From Cyclobacterium sp. SYSU L10401 (GTDB lineage: Bacteria; Bacteroidota; Bacteroidia; Cytophagales; Cyclobacteriaceae), in assembly GCF_010993705.1 (NCBI RefSeq), contig NZ_WOFO01000011.1, positions 113,257-177,256 of the forward strand: a stretch of 64,000 nucleotides of DNA, read 5' to 3'. Under the pieces are notes generated by a model that was given only the letters and a program-made list of their open reading frames with translations, did not search any database and was not told where the DNA came from. How positions within the stretch are numbered: position 1 is the stretch's first letter; each line of letters opens with the position of its first letter. Shown piece by piece: positions 28,095 through 36,482 of this stretch. The position numbers and the translations under genes are program-made.

Positions 28095-28742
28095 ATGGCG
28101 TCCGGGAAAATTAAACCCATTTTAATTTTATCATTGATAGGCCTGCTCACCCAGGGCTGTCTGGAAAACAATTTGGGCCTGTTTCAGCAATCACTGGATA
28201 TAGGAAATCCAGCCATTCAAGGAAGTTCCAGCTATGATCAGATGGAGCGAAAATATACCTTGAAAGGTTCCGGTTATAACATTTGGTTTGAAAGGGATGA
28301 GTTTCATTACCTTTTCAGAGCGGAACGGGGGGATTTTGTTATCAAGACTGAGCTGGGTTTTACCGGCGAAGGGAAGGATCCCCACCGGAAAATTGGCATC
28401 ATGGTCAGGGAAGATGTTGCTGATAATGCGGCGCATATCTCTGGCACCCTTCATGGAGATGGACTTACCGTATTGCAATGGAGAACAAAAAAGGGAATGC
28501 CCATGCGGGATCCGGAAGATGAAATATTTGCCCCTGAAAGCCATTACCAATTTCTTATGCTGGAGCGGAAGGGGAATGAATTCATCCTGAAAGGTGCCCT
28601 TGAAAAGGAGGGAGAATATCAGCTCATTGGTGCGCAAACCATGCCGGACATGGATAAAAAAGTATTCCTGGGCATATTTATCTGTTCCCATGAGCCTCAA
28701 ACACTGGAAGAAGCCTGGTTTGCCAACGTAGAAATAGAATAA
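28095..28742 (+). CDS. Lipoprotein with DUF1349/concanavalin-like fold
   Basis: 216 residues from ATG 28095. The upstream 28044 codon adds a polar stretch before the signal and is less likely. The signal MASGKIKPILILSLIGLLTQ ends in lipobox LTQGC. The mature part (NIWFERDEFHYLFRAERGDFVIKTELGF...KIGIMVREDVADNAAHISG...FLGIFICSHEP) has the strand order of DUF1349-type beta-sandwich domains, which bind carbohydrate in many surface proteins. The FG-GAP gene begins 7 nt later. Confidence 0.75.
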   Translation: MASGKIKPILILSLIGLLTQGCLENNLGLFQQSLDIGNPAIQGSSSYDQMERKYTLKGSGYNIWFERDEFHYLFRAERGDFVIKTELGFTGEGKDPHRKIGIMVREDVADNAAHISGTLHGDGLTVLQWRTKKGMPMRDPEDEIFAPESHYQFLMLERKGNEFILKGALEKEGEYQLIGAQTMPDMDKKVFLGIFICSHEPQTLEEAWFANVEIE

Positions 28743-28749
28743 GCTCATC

Positions 28750-29961
28750 ATGAATAACTGTATCAAGTTGTTGATTTTGCTATTAATGCCCCTTATCTCT
28801 CATGGACAGCGAGAGAAAAGTAACAGCGGCACTACCCCATGGAAAATGCACCGCATAGACAATACCTCCCTTGGAGCGGATGGATCTAAAATGTCAGACG
28901 TAAATGGCGATGGCAAATTGGATGTAGTTGTGGGTTGGGAAGAGGGTGGAGTTGGCAGGCTGTATTTTCAGCCGGAAAACGCGAAGGCAGCATGGCCTTT
29001 TGTGGAGGTGAAGGCTCCGGATGTGGAGGATGCCTTTGCCATAGACCTGGATGGCGATGGACGGCAGGACTTGATTACACTTTCTGAGGGCAATCACCAA
29101 AGGGTTACGGTTCATTGGGGGCCAAAAGAAGAAAGTGACATCATAAACAGCCAGGCCTGGAAATCAGCTGATTTTCCCGAGACGGTAGGTAGATCCAAAT
29201 GGATGTTTGGAAGAGCAATGGATATAGATGGCAAAAATGGATTAGACCTGATAGTGGGTTCCAAAAATCCAAGCGGGACCATAGGTTGGTTGGCTTCTCC
29301 CGAAGATCCCAGAAACATGGAAGCCTGGGAGTACCATGAGATTTCGGAGGCGGGTTGGATCATGTCCATCGAATTGATAGACATGAACCATAATGGGCGA
29401 AAGGATTTGCTGATTACAGACCGGAAGGGAGACTTGCGGGGGCTAAGGTGGCTGGAAAACCCAGGCCCTGGTACCGCTGATCAACCTTGGAAAAACCATT
29501 TTATTGGCCTGCAGGAGGGGGAGCCCATGTTTATGGGTTTGTATGCAGATGAAAACAGCCATTTGCCTAATATAATTGTACCGGATTTGGTAAATGGATG
29601 GATACACTTTATAAGAGAGAAAGGAGAATGGCAGCAAGAAGTCATTCCTTATCCCGAAGGATCCGGGTACAGGGGAAAATCTGTGCGGGTGGCAGATATA
29701 GATCAGGATGGTACCAAGGACTTGCTGGCCTCCTTTGAAGGTGCGTTGGGTAAATCAGGGGTAATAGCCCTACTGGATTTCCAAAGGGCTTCCCCTGAGG
29801 TGCTGGATATCAGTGGACTGGATGGGGTGAAGTATGATTTCATAACCTTGATAGATATGGATGGAGACGGAGATCTGGATGTATTGACTTCGGAAGAAAC
29901 CGCTGAGGATGGAAGCAAGAGCGGGCTGGGAGTCATCTGGTACGAAAATCCACTAAAATAA
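28750..29961 (+). CDS. Secreted FG-GAP/VCBS repeat protein
   Basis: 403 residues with signal MNNCIKLLILLLMPLISHGQ. It has several calcium-binding FG-GAP-type blades: SDVNGDGKLDVVVGW, AIDLDGDGRQDLITL, MDIDGKNGLDLIVGS, IDMNHNGRKDLLITD, VADIDQDGTKDLLAS and LIDMDGDGDLDVLTS. They are spaced as in a beta-propeller. It is expected in the periplasm or on the surface, where such propellers bind or process glycans. No catalytic motif is visible. Confidence 0.85.
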   Translation: MNNCIKLLILLLMPLISHGQREKSNSGTTPWKMHRIDNTSLGADGSKMSDVNGDGKLDVVVGWEEGGVGRLYFQPENAKAAWPFVEVKAPDVEDAFAIDLDGDGRQDLITLSEGNHQRVTVHWGPKEESDIINSQAWKSADFPETVGRSKWMFGRAMDIDGKNGLDLIVGSKNPSGTIGWLASPEDPRNMEAWEYHEISEAGWIMSIELIDMNHNGRKDLLITDRKGDLRGLRWLENPGPGTADQPWKNHFIGLQEGEPMFMGLYADENSHLPNIIVPDLVNGWIHFIREKGEWQQEVIPYPEGSGYRGKSVRVADIDQDGTKDLLASFEGALGKSGVIALLDFQRASPEVLDISGLDGVKYDFITLIDMDGDGDLDVLTSEETAEDGSKSGLGVIWYENPLK

Positions 29962-30082
29962 GTAAATGGCCGGTAGTATTTTTTTTGAAGGGTGTAAGGG
30001 CCTGAAAGCGTCTTTTTCCAGTAATACTGCCGGAGGCTAAAACTGAAATAAATTCAAATAAATTAAGTATAAACCAAAGATA

Positions 30083-31678
30083 ATGATCAAAGAAGTTTAT
30101 CTGGTTGCCAGTGGGGACCTGAGGTTGTCCGCCAACCGGACTTGCTGGCAGGCACAAAAGGAAATGGAGAGCAGCCTGCAAGAGGTATTGGATAGGTTAG
30201 GTGTCAAGGTCACCCGGGCACATCCTTTTGATAAAGATAAGGGGCATGGCTTTATAGACTCTCAAAAAATGGGCATGCAGGTCTTTCGGGAATTGGACCC
30301 CCATAAACCCATCATTGTGGCCGAAAGCGTGTGGCAATATTCTCACCATGTTCTCCCCGGACTTACCACTCATAAGGGTCCCATACTTACCCTGGCCAAT
30401 TGGAGCGGGCAATGGCCCGGTCTGGTAGGGATGCTCAACCTCAACGGTTCCCTGACCAAAGCTGGGGTAACTTATTCTACCCTTTGGAGTAAGGATTTTA
30501 CAGACGATTTTTTTCTTCATGGTCTCGGGGAGTGGTTACATTCCGGCAAAATTACCCATGATCTCAGTCATGTAAAGGACTTTGATCCTCGGCAGGCCCC
30601 TGGCAATGCGGTAGAAATAGGAGAGAGCTTTGCCCGGTCATTCAGAAAGGAAAAGGCCATCATGGGGGTTTTTGATGAAGGATGTATGGGGATGTTTAAT
30701 GCCATCATACCTGATCAACTCTTGCATCTAACCGGAATTTTTAAGGAAAGGTTAAGCCAGTCCGGGCTCTATGCAGCCATGCAAACCATACAGGATGGGG
30801 AGGCGGAAGAAGTACTGAAATGGTTGCTTGAAAAGGGAGTTAGTTTTCAATGGGGGAAAGACCCTGAATCCGAATTGACCAGAGAGCAAACCCTGGAACA
30901 ATGTAAGATGTACCTGGCTGCTTTAAGGCTGGCTGATGAATTTGGCTGTGATACCATCGGCATTCAATACCAGCAGGGCCTGAAGGACCTGGCAGTGGCC
31001 AGTGATCTGGCGGAAGGCCTGTTGAATACGACCGATCGTCCACCCGCCTTTACAAAAGAAGGCAGAGAAATATTACCGGGCAGGGCGCTACCTCATTTTA
31101 ATGAGGTGGATGAATGCGCAGGATTGGATAGCCTGATCACCTATCGTTTATGGGAGAAACTGGGTTTATCCGGAGACAATACCCTACATGATCTCAGGTA
31201 TGGAGAGGATTTTATGTTAGATGGGGAGAAGGTTTTTGTATGGGTGTTTTTGATTTCCGGAGCAGCACCTCCTTCTCATTTTATCGACGGCTATGCTGGC
31301 GCCAGTAGTGAAAGGCAACCCCCCATGTATTTTAAATTGGGGGGGGGAAGCCTGAAGGGTATAAGCAGACCCGGCCATATCGTTTGGAGTAGGGTGTTTA
31401 TTATGAATGATCAGTTGCACTGCGATTTGGGCATTGGCCGGGTGGCAGCACTCCCCCCAGAAGAAACCCGGAGAAGATGGGAAATGACGACGCCTCAATG
31501 GCCGGTCATGCATGGTATTCTGGAGGGAGTAAGCCGTGACCAGATGATGGCCAGGCACAAGGCCAACCACATACAGGTAGTCTATGCTACCGATAAAGAA
31601 AAAGCCCTGGAGGCCTGTTATGCGAAAGCGGCGGCCATGAACGAATTGGGAATAAAAACAGCCCTATGTGGCCTATGA
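30083..31678 (+). CDS. L-fucose isomerase-like protein
   Basis: 531 residues, cytoplasmic (no signal). It resembles the L-fucose/L-arabinose isomerase superfamily: N-terminal KEVYLVASGDLRLSANRTCW, the conserved VFDEGCMGMFNAIIPD (the E of DEGCMGM is a likely metal ligand), FGCDTIGIQYQQGLKDL, HFNEVDECAGLD and a C-terminal SRPGHIVWSRVF. This long variant is a relative of, not identical to, FucI, and the substrate is not established. In context it would isomerise a deoxy- or keto-sugar released by the exported enzymes. Confidence 0.75.
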   Translation: MIKEVYLVASGDLRLSANRTCWQAQKEMESSLQEVLDRLGVKVTRAHPFDKDKGHGFIDSQKMGMQVFRELDPHKPIIVAESVWQYSHHVLPGLTTHKGPILTLANWSGQWPGLVGMLNLNGSLTKAGVTYSTLWSKDFTDDFFLHGLGEWLHSGKITHDLSHVKDFDPRQAPGNAVEIGESFARSFRKEKAIMGVFDEGCMGMFNAIIPDQLLHLTGIFKERLSQSGLYAAMQTIQDGEAEEVLKWLLEKGVSFQWGKDPESELTREQTLEQCKMYLAALRLADEFGCDTIGIQYQQGLKDLAVASDLAEGLLNTTDRPPAFTKEGREILPGRALPHFNEVDECAGLDSLITYRLWEKLGLSGDNTLHDLRYGEDFMLDGEKVFVWVFLISGAAPPSHFIDGYAGASSERQPPMYFKLGGGSLKGISRPGHIVWSRVFIMNDQLHCDLGIGRVAALPPEETRRRWEMTTPQWPVMHGILEGVSRDQMMARHKANHIQVVYATDKEKALEACYAKAAAMNELGIKTALCGL

Positions 31679-31881
31679 TATCGGGTATAATGAGATCCGC
31701 AGACAGGGAGATGAAAAGTATGGGGAGATACTCCCCTTTTGGAATTGGGACAGCCTACCCCGGCCTTTAGTTCCTGACAAGTTTTGACCATTGAAAAGCT
31801 AATATTAAAACATGAAATCGAAACGATTAAAATCATCATTAAACACACAGGGCAATGATTATTTTAATCGTCAAAGATTCT

Positions 31882-31898
31882 CCCGATTTAGTATCGGG
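31882..31898. other. Short hairpin upstream of the BNR lipoprotein gene
   Basis: CCCGAT (31882-31887) pairs with ATCGGG (31893-31898) around TTAGT. It lacks a T-run on the + side. It lies 39 nt before the next start codon and is of uncertain role. Confidence 0.4.
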
Positions 31899-31936
31899 AC
31901 AGGCTATGTGGCCGCTTAAAAAAAAATTATAGACAC

Positions 31937-33109
31937 ATGAAAAGTAAGAACCCGATTTCAAATTTTCTCCAGATTTTCCTGGTGTTTTTTATTGCTGCCT
32001 GCGGTAATGGAGGCGATAACGACCAATCCAATAGTGATCAGCAGGAAGCTAATAATGATATTACCGGAAATTATCACCTGCCACCAAAAGCCGAGGTGGG
32101 TGAGGGAGCTTTGGTTCATGCTGAACTGATTTATCCTTTGGATAACCGGCCCACCCCTCAGGTGCACGCTTCCACACTGGTAGAGACTCCTACCGGAATT
32201 GTGGCAGCTTTTTTTTCGGGAACCCACGAAAGGAATCCGGATGTGGGCATCAGGGTAAGTCATTTGGAAAACGGGCAATGGTCCTGGCCGGAGGAGGTAG
32301 TCAATGGCGTTCAGAACGACACTTTACGCTATCCTTGCTGGAACCCCGTATTGTTTCAACCCAAAGATGGGCCTCTCCTGTTGTTTTATAAAGTTGGACC
32401 AACCCCTAGGGACTGGTGGGGGATGTTGGTCAGCTCAGCCGATGGAGGCAAGACCTGGTCTTCACCGCAAAAATTAGGAGAAGATCCGGCCATCGGTCAC
32501 CTGATAGGACCGGTAAAAAACAAACCGGAGCAGCTGGAAGACGGCACCATTATCAGTCCTTCCAGTATCGAGCTGGAACAGGACGGGGAGACCTACTGGA
32601 AAGTGCATTTTGAAATCAGTGAGGATAACGGGAAGACCTGGGAGGTAGTAGGGCCCATCAATGATGGGGTGGCATTTGATGCCATACAGCCAAGCATCCT
32701 GATACATGATGGCGGTGAATTGCAGGTGCTCTGCAGGACCAGGCAGGATGTAATTTCAGAAAGTTGGTCCCGGGATCAGGGCCGGTCCTGGTCTGAGATG
32801 GCTGCCACTTCCTTACCTAATCCAAATTCTGGTACAGATGCGGTTACCTTGCAAGATGGCAGGCATCTCCTGGTTTATAATCACAGTACCAAAGAAGGGG
32901 AAGAACCCAAGGGCAGGAACATCCTAAACCTGGCCATTTCATCAGATGGTAAAAATTGGGAACCCTTTATGACATTGGAAAACGAACCCAATAAGGCGGG
33001 TTACAGCTATCCTGCCATCATTCAAAGCAAGGATGGACGGGTACATATATCCTATACCTACAATAGGGAAACTGTCAAATATGTGGTCGTTGATCCCGAG
33101 AAGATATAA
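31937..33109 (+). CDS. Sialidase-like BNR-repeat lipoprotein
   Basis: 390 residues with signal and lipobox FIAAC. Four Asp-box-type blades are visible: SSADGGKTW, SEDNGKTW, SRDQGRSW and SSDGKNW. The first blade (HASTLVETPTGIVAAFFSGTHE) matches the BNR_2 propeller common in sialidase-related hydrolases. No clear F/Y-R-I-P arginine motif of true GH33 sialidases is seen, so it may cleave another acidic or deoxy sugar. An aldolase of the N-acetylneuraminate lyase superfamily follows after 66 nt, then a symporter, a sialate-type arrangement. Confidence 0.8.
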   Translation: MKSKNPISNFLQIFLVFFIAACGNGGDNDQSNSDQQEANNDITGNYHLPPKAEVGEGALVHAELIYPLDNRPTPQVHASTLVETPTGIVAAFFSGTHERNPDVGIRVSHLENGQWSWPEEVVNGVQNDTLRYPCWNPVLFQPKDGPLLLFYKVGPTPRDWWGMLVSSADGGKTWSSPQKLGEDPAIGHLIGPVKNKPEQLEDGTIISPSSIELEQDGETYWKVHFEISEDNGKTWEVVGPINDGVAFDAIQPSILIHDGGELQVLCRTRQDVISESWSRDQGRSWSEMAATSLPNPNSGTDAVTLQDGRHLLVYNHSTKEGEEPKGRNILNLAISSDGKNWEPFMTLENEPNKAGYSYPAIIQSKDGRVHISYTYNRETVKYVVVDPEKI

Positions 33110-33175
33110 AGGGTTTTTGGATAATGGTAAGCCTGCATTACCGGTCCTATTTTTCAGCACAGATAAACTTTAAAA

Positions 33176-34108
33176 ATGCGAATAGACTTAAAAAATAAAC
33201 CCTTGAAAGGGATCATACCTCCTATGGCTACCTTGCTTCAGGATGACCATCAGTTAGACCATCAAAGTACAAGCAGGCTGATTTCTCACCTGCTAAAAGG
33301 AGGGGTTCACGGATTATTTGTTTTAGGTACCACAGGAGAATGTACCAACATTTCTTACCGCTTAAGGAAAGAATTGATTAAAGTGACCTGCAAGGAAGTT
33401 AATGGTCGCGTCCCGGTGCTTGTAGGAGTGACAGATACATCTTTTGCCGAAAGCCTTTTTCTGGCCCAGGTGGCAGCGGATGAAGGAGCCGATGCCGTGG
33501 TAGCTGCTCCGCCCTATTATTTTGGTTTGGGAGAAAGTGAACTGATTGCCTATTTCACCAAGCTGGCTGATGCGCTGCCATTGCCCCTTTACCTGTACAA
33601 CATGCCTTCTCATACCAAGACCACGCTCACCCAAAAAGCCGTAGTTGCCCTTTCCGAGCATCCCAATATTCTGGGATTGAAGGATAGCTCTGGAAATGCA
33701 GTGTATTTTAATGCCATGCTTTTTGCTTTTAAAGACAGGTCAGATTTCACCTTGTTGGTGGGTCCTGAGGAAATGATGGCATCAGCGGTACTGATGGGCG
33801 GACATGGTGGAGTCAGTGGTGGTGCCAATTTGTTTCCCAGGCTTTATGTGGATTTGTATACTGCAGCGGAAAGGGGAGATTTAGAAGAAGTGGCTCGCCT
33901 GCAGCAAATGGTCATGGAAATTTCTGCTCAGGTCTATGCCCTGGGGAGCTATGGGTCCAGTTTTCTAAAAGGATTGAAAGCTGCCATGGCAATATTGGGA
34001 TTGGGTACAGGATACCTGGCCTCCCCCCTGAGCTCCTTCGGAGAGGCCGAATTGAAGCAGGTGGAGAAAAATTTAAAGGAATTAGAAGCTTACAAGGTAT
34101 ATGCCTGA
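33176..34108 (+). CDS. DapA/NanA-superfamily aldolase
   Basis: A 310-residue class I aldolase of the dihydrodipicolinate synthase/N-acetylneuraminate lyase family. It carries the keto-acid-binding GTTGE (51-55), VLVGVTD, the catalytic tyrosine in YNMPSHT (Tyr141) and the Schiff-base lysine in GLKDSSGN (Lys169). Lysine biosynthesis is possible. However, placement between a sialidase-like hydrolase and a sodium symporter favours cleavage of a keto-acid sugar such as sialic acid or a 2-keto-3-deoxy acid. Confidence 0.88.
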   Translation: MRIDLKNKPLKGIIPPMATLLQDDHQLDHQSTSRLISHLLKGGVHGLFVLGTTGECTNISYRLRKELIKVTCKEVNGRVPVLVGVTDTSFAESLFLAQVAADEGADAVVAAPPYYFGLGESELIAYFTKLADALPLPLYLYNMPSHTKTTLTQKAVVALSEHPNILGLKDSSGNAVYFNAMLFAFKDRSDFTLLVGPEEMMASAVLMGGHGGVSGGANLFPRLYVDLYTAAERGDLEEVARLQQMVMEISAQVYALGSYGSSFLKGLKAAMAILGLGTGYLASPLSSFGEAELKQVEKNLKELEAYKVYA

Positions 34109-34138
34109 AATTAGTTGGATATTATAAAAATCACAAGC

Positions 34139-35617
34139 ATGGAATTACCCCTCATTGATTTAATTGTTTTTTTAGTTTACATGTTGGCCATAGTTTTATT
34201 CGGCGCCTCTTTTTATTATAAAAAACGCTCGTCTACCGATTTTATCACTGGAGGGGGAAAGCTTCCGTCCTGGGCCATAGGGATGTCCATATTTGCTACT
34301 TTTGTCAGTAGTATCAGTTTCCTGGCTTTGCCCGGAAATGCTTACCTGTCCAATTGGAATGGCTTTGTTTTCAGCTTATCCATTCCTATTGCTGCCATAT
34401 TGGCGGTGAAGTTTTTTGTACCACTCTACAGGGGGATTAAAAGTCCCTCTGCTTACTATTACCTGGAAACCAGGTTTGGAAGTTGGGCAAGGACCTATGC
34501 CTCTATTTGTTACCTGCTTACCCAGCTGGCCAGGATGGGTGCTATCATGTATTTACTGGCATTACCCATGAATGTATTGTTTGGTTGGAGCATTCCCGTC
34601 ATTATCGTGGTGACTGGTATCAGTGTATTGATATATTCCATTATGGGAGGTTTTGCAGCAGTGATCTGGACAGATGCGATACAGGGGATCATTCTGATAT
34701 CAGGCGCAGTGGCATGCCTGGTCATTATTTTTTTTTCCATGCCAGAGGGTCCGGGTCAGGTGTTCACCATTGCAGCCGCCCATGACAAGTTTAGCCTGGG
34801 AAGTTTTGGATGGGGGCTTTCGGAGGCCACATTCTGGGTAATTTTGATTTACGGCCTTTTTATTAACCTGCAGAATTTTGGTGTGGACCAGAATTATGTA
34901 CAGCGGTATCTCAGTGCAAAGACGGACAAGGAAGCAGTAAAATCCACCCTGTTGGGAAGCTTGTTGTACGTTCCGGTCTCGCTTTTGTTTTTCTTTATTG
35001 GCACGGCCTTGTTTGCCTATTACCAGGCCATGCCGGAATTGTTGCCGGAGGCTTTTAAAGAAGGAGACCAGGCGGATAAGGTGTTTCCATTCTTCATAGT
35101 TAGCGGTCTGCCGGTAGGTATGACCGGTCTGTTGATTGCCTCTATTTTTGCAGCAGGCATGAGTACCATATCTACCAGTATCAATAGTTCGGCTACTATC
35201 ATTTTAACGGATCATTTCAAAAAATACATTTCACCCGATTTAAAGGAGAAAGCTGAAATGAAGGTTTTGGTTATTGCCTCCCTGGCCATGGGTTTGCTGA
35301 GTATAGTGGTGGCCATTGCTTTCAATGGCGTGAAAAGTGCTTTGGATGCCTGGTGGGCACTTTCGGCAATTTTCAGTGGAGGTATCCTGGGCTTGTTTCT
35401 GCTTGGATTTATTGGAAAAAACATCAAACGCAGCTATGCAGCCATAGGGGTAGTGTTGGGTGTTTTGGTCATAGGATGGATGAGTTTATCTCCGGTGATT
35501 TTGGAGGAAGGGGCAGTATTCAGAAGCACCTTCCATGCCAACCTGACCATTGTATTTGGTACCCTGGTTATTTTTCTGGTAGGTTTTTTGCTTTCGGCCT
35601 GGGCCAATAAGAAATGA
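34139..35617 (+). CDS. Sodium:solute symporter (SSS family)
   Basis: 492 residues from ATG 34139; the TTG at 34115 is a poorer start. About 13 membrane segments. It has the SSS hallmarks DFITGGGKLPSWAIGMSIFATFVSSISFLALPG near the N-terminus and GLLIASIFAAGMSTISTSINSSATI in the middle, the latter being the family signature with sodium-coordinating Ser/Thr. It should import the monosaccharide made by the upstream enzymes. It lies 30 nt after the aldolase. Confidence 0.93.
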   Translation: MELPLIDLIVFLVYMLAIVLFGASFYYKKRSSTDFITGGGKLPSWAIGMSIFATFVSSISFLALPGNAYLSNWNGFVFSLSIPIAAILAVKFFVPLYRGIKSPSAYYYLETRFGSWARTYASICYLLTQLARMGAIMYLLALPMNVLFGWSIPVIIVVTGISVLIYSIMGGFAAVIWTDAIQGIILISGAVACLVIIFFSMPEGPGQVFTIAAAHDKFSLGSFGWGLSEATFWVILIYGLFINLQNFGVDQNYVQRYLSAKTDKEAVKSTLLGSLLYVPVSLLFFFIGTALFAYYQAMPELLPEAFKEGDQADKVFPFFIVSGLPVGMTGLLIASIFAAGMSTISTSINSSATIILTDHFKKYISPDLKEKAEMKVLVIASLAMGLLSIVVAIAFNGVKSALDAWWALSAIFSGGILGLFLLGFIGKNIKRSYAAIGVVLGVLVIGWMSLSPVILEEGAVFRSTFHANLTIVFGTLVIFLVGFLLSAWANKK

Positions 35618-35628
35618 ACACCTCTATT

Positions 35629-36288
35629 TTAATTGGAATAGGTTTCTTTTTTCCTTATTCCTCTGGATGAATAAATCAACATACTGATGATGATCAGGAG
35701 CACAAAAAGCACCGCATATTCAAATTGAAGCCAGATATCAGAACGGGCTTTGATCCTGTAGCTGAGGTTGGTGAGTTTCTCTCCCTCCCGGAGTTGAATT
35801 TTCGAAAGCTCGCGCAGGTCATAGAAAACCTTTTCAAAATCAGTATTGAACTTCTCCATGCTGCTTTGGTAATTCCGATCAGACTTTTCCAAACCGGAAA
35901 AATAGCTTTCGATTTCAAGCTTATCCCGGACCAGACTTTTGAATTCCTGCAAGTAATCCGACTCCTTAGGCGTGAGGTGGGTTTTTTCAAAATCTGAGAT
36001 AATATTCAATATCTGGTCATGGTAATCCATTACCTGGCTCTTGATGGAAAGGTATTGATCCAGGGATTCAGTATTGGCCACCAGCAAGCGCATGCGGAAA
36101 AGCAATTCGGTGATGTTGAAGATATAATCCTGCACCACCAGCCGATCCTCATACACGGTAACGAAGGAGGCTTCCAACTCATCTACATTACTTTTGTCCA
36201 CGAGGCTTTTTGCAAATATTAAGAACAATACAAGGCTTAAAGCAATAGCGATTTTAATTTTAAACACTTTGAAATCCGGATCCTTCAT
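35629..36288 (-). CDS. Membrane protein with four-helix-bundle sensor-like domain
   Basis: 219 residues from ATG 36288 (MKDPDFKVFKIKIAIALSLV); a longer start adds an uninformative polar leader. There are two membrane helices (IAIALSLVLFLIFAKSL and YAVLFVLLIIISMLIYS). Between them lies a ~160-residue, all-helical periplasmic region of the type found in methyl-accepting chemotaxis proteins and kinases (4HB_MCP). No cytoplasmic output domain is present. It sits 194 nt downstream of the TPR kinase on the same strand and may serve it. Confidence 0.65.
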   Translation of the reverse strand: MKDPDFKVFKIKIAIALSLVLFLIFAKSLVDKSNVDELEASFVTVYEDRLVVQDYIFNITELLFRMRLLVANTESLDQYLSIKSQVMDYHDQILNIISDFEKTHLTPKESDYLQEFKSLVRDKLEIESYFSGLEKSDRNYQSSMEKFNTDFEKVFYDLRELSKIQLREGEKLTNLSYRIKARSDIWLQFEYAVLFVLLIIISMLIYSSRGIRKKETYSN

Positions 36289-36482
36289 ATTTTTAGGTAA
36301 TTTAAATGGGTTACCGCTCTGCATGCAAACTAAACAAAGCCTCAACTATTTATGGACAGGTTACGGGTGGCTTTTTCAGCTTTGTCCTACCTTGAAAAGC
36401 CTGCTTTACTCCTGCTTCATAAATAAAGAAAAATTATACCATTTTACCAATCCGAAACCGGCATATTATTTCAAATGAGGCC

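Noticed and set aside
31937..33109. Confident GH33 sialidase call
   Set aside because: Asp boxes are present, but no clear F/Y-R-I-P arginine motif was found, so only a sialidase-like propeller is claimed.
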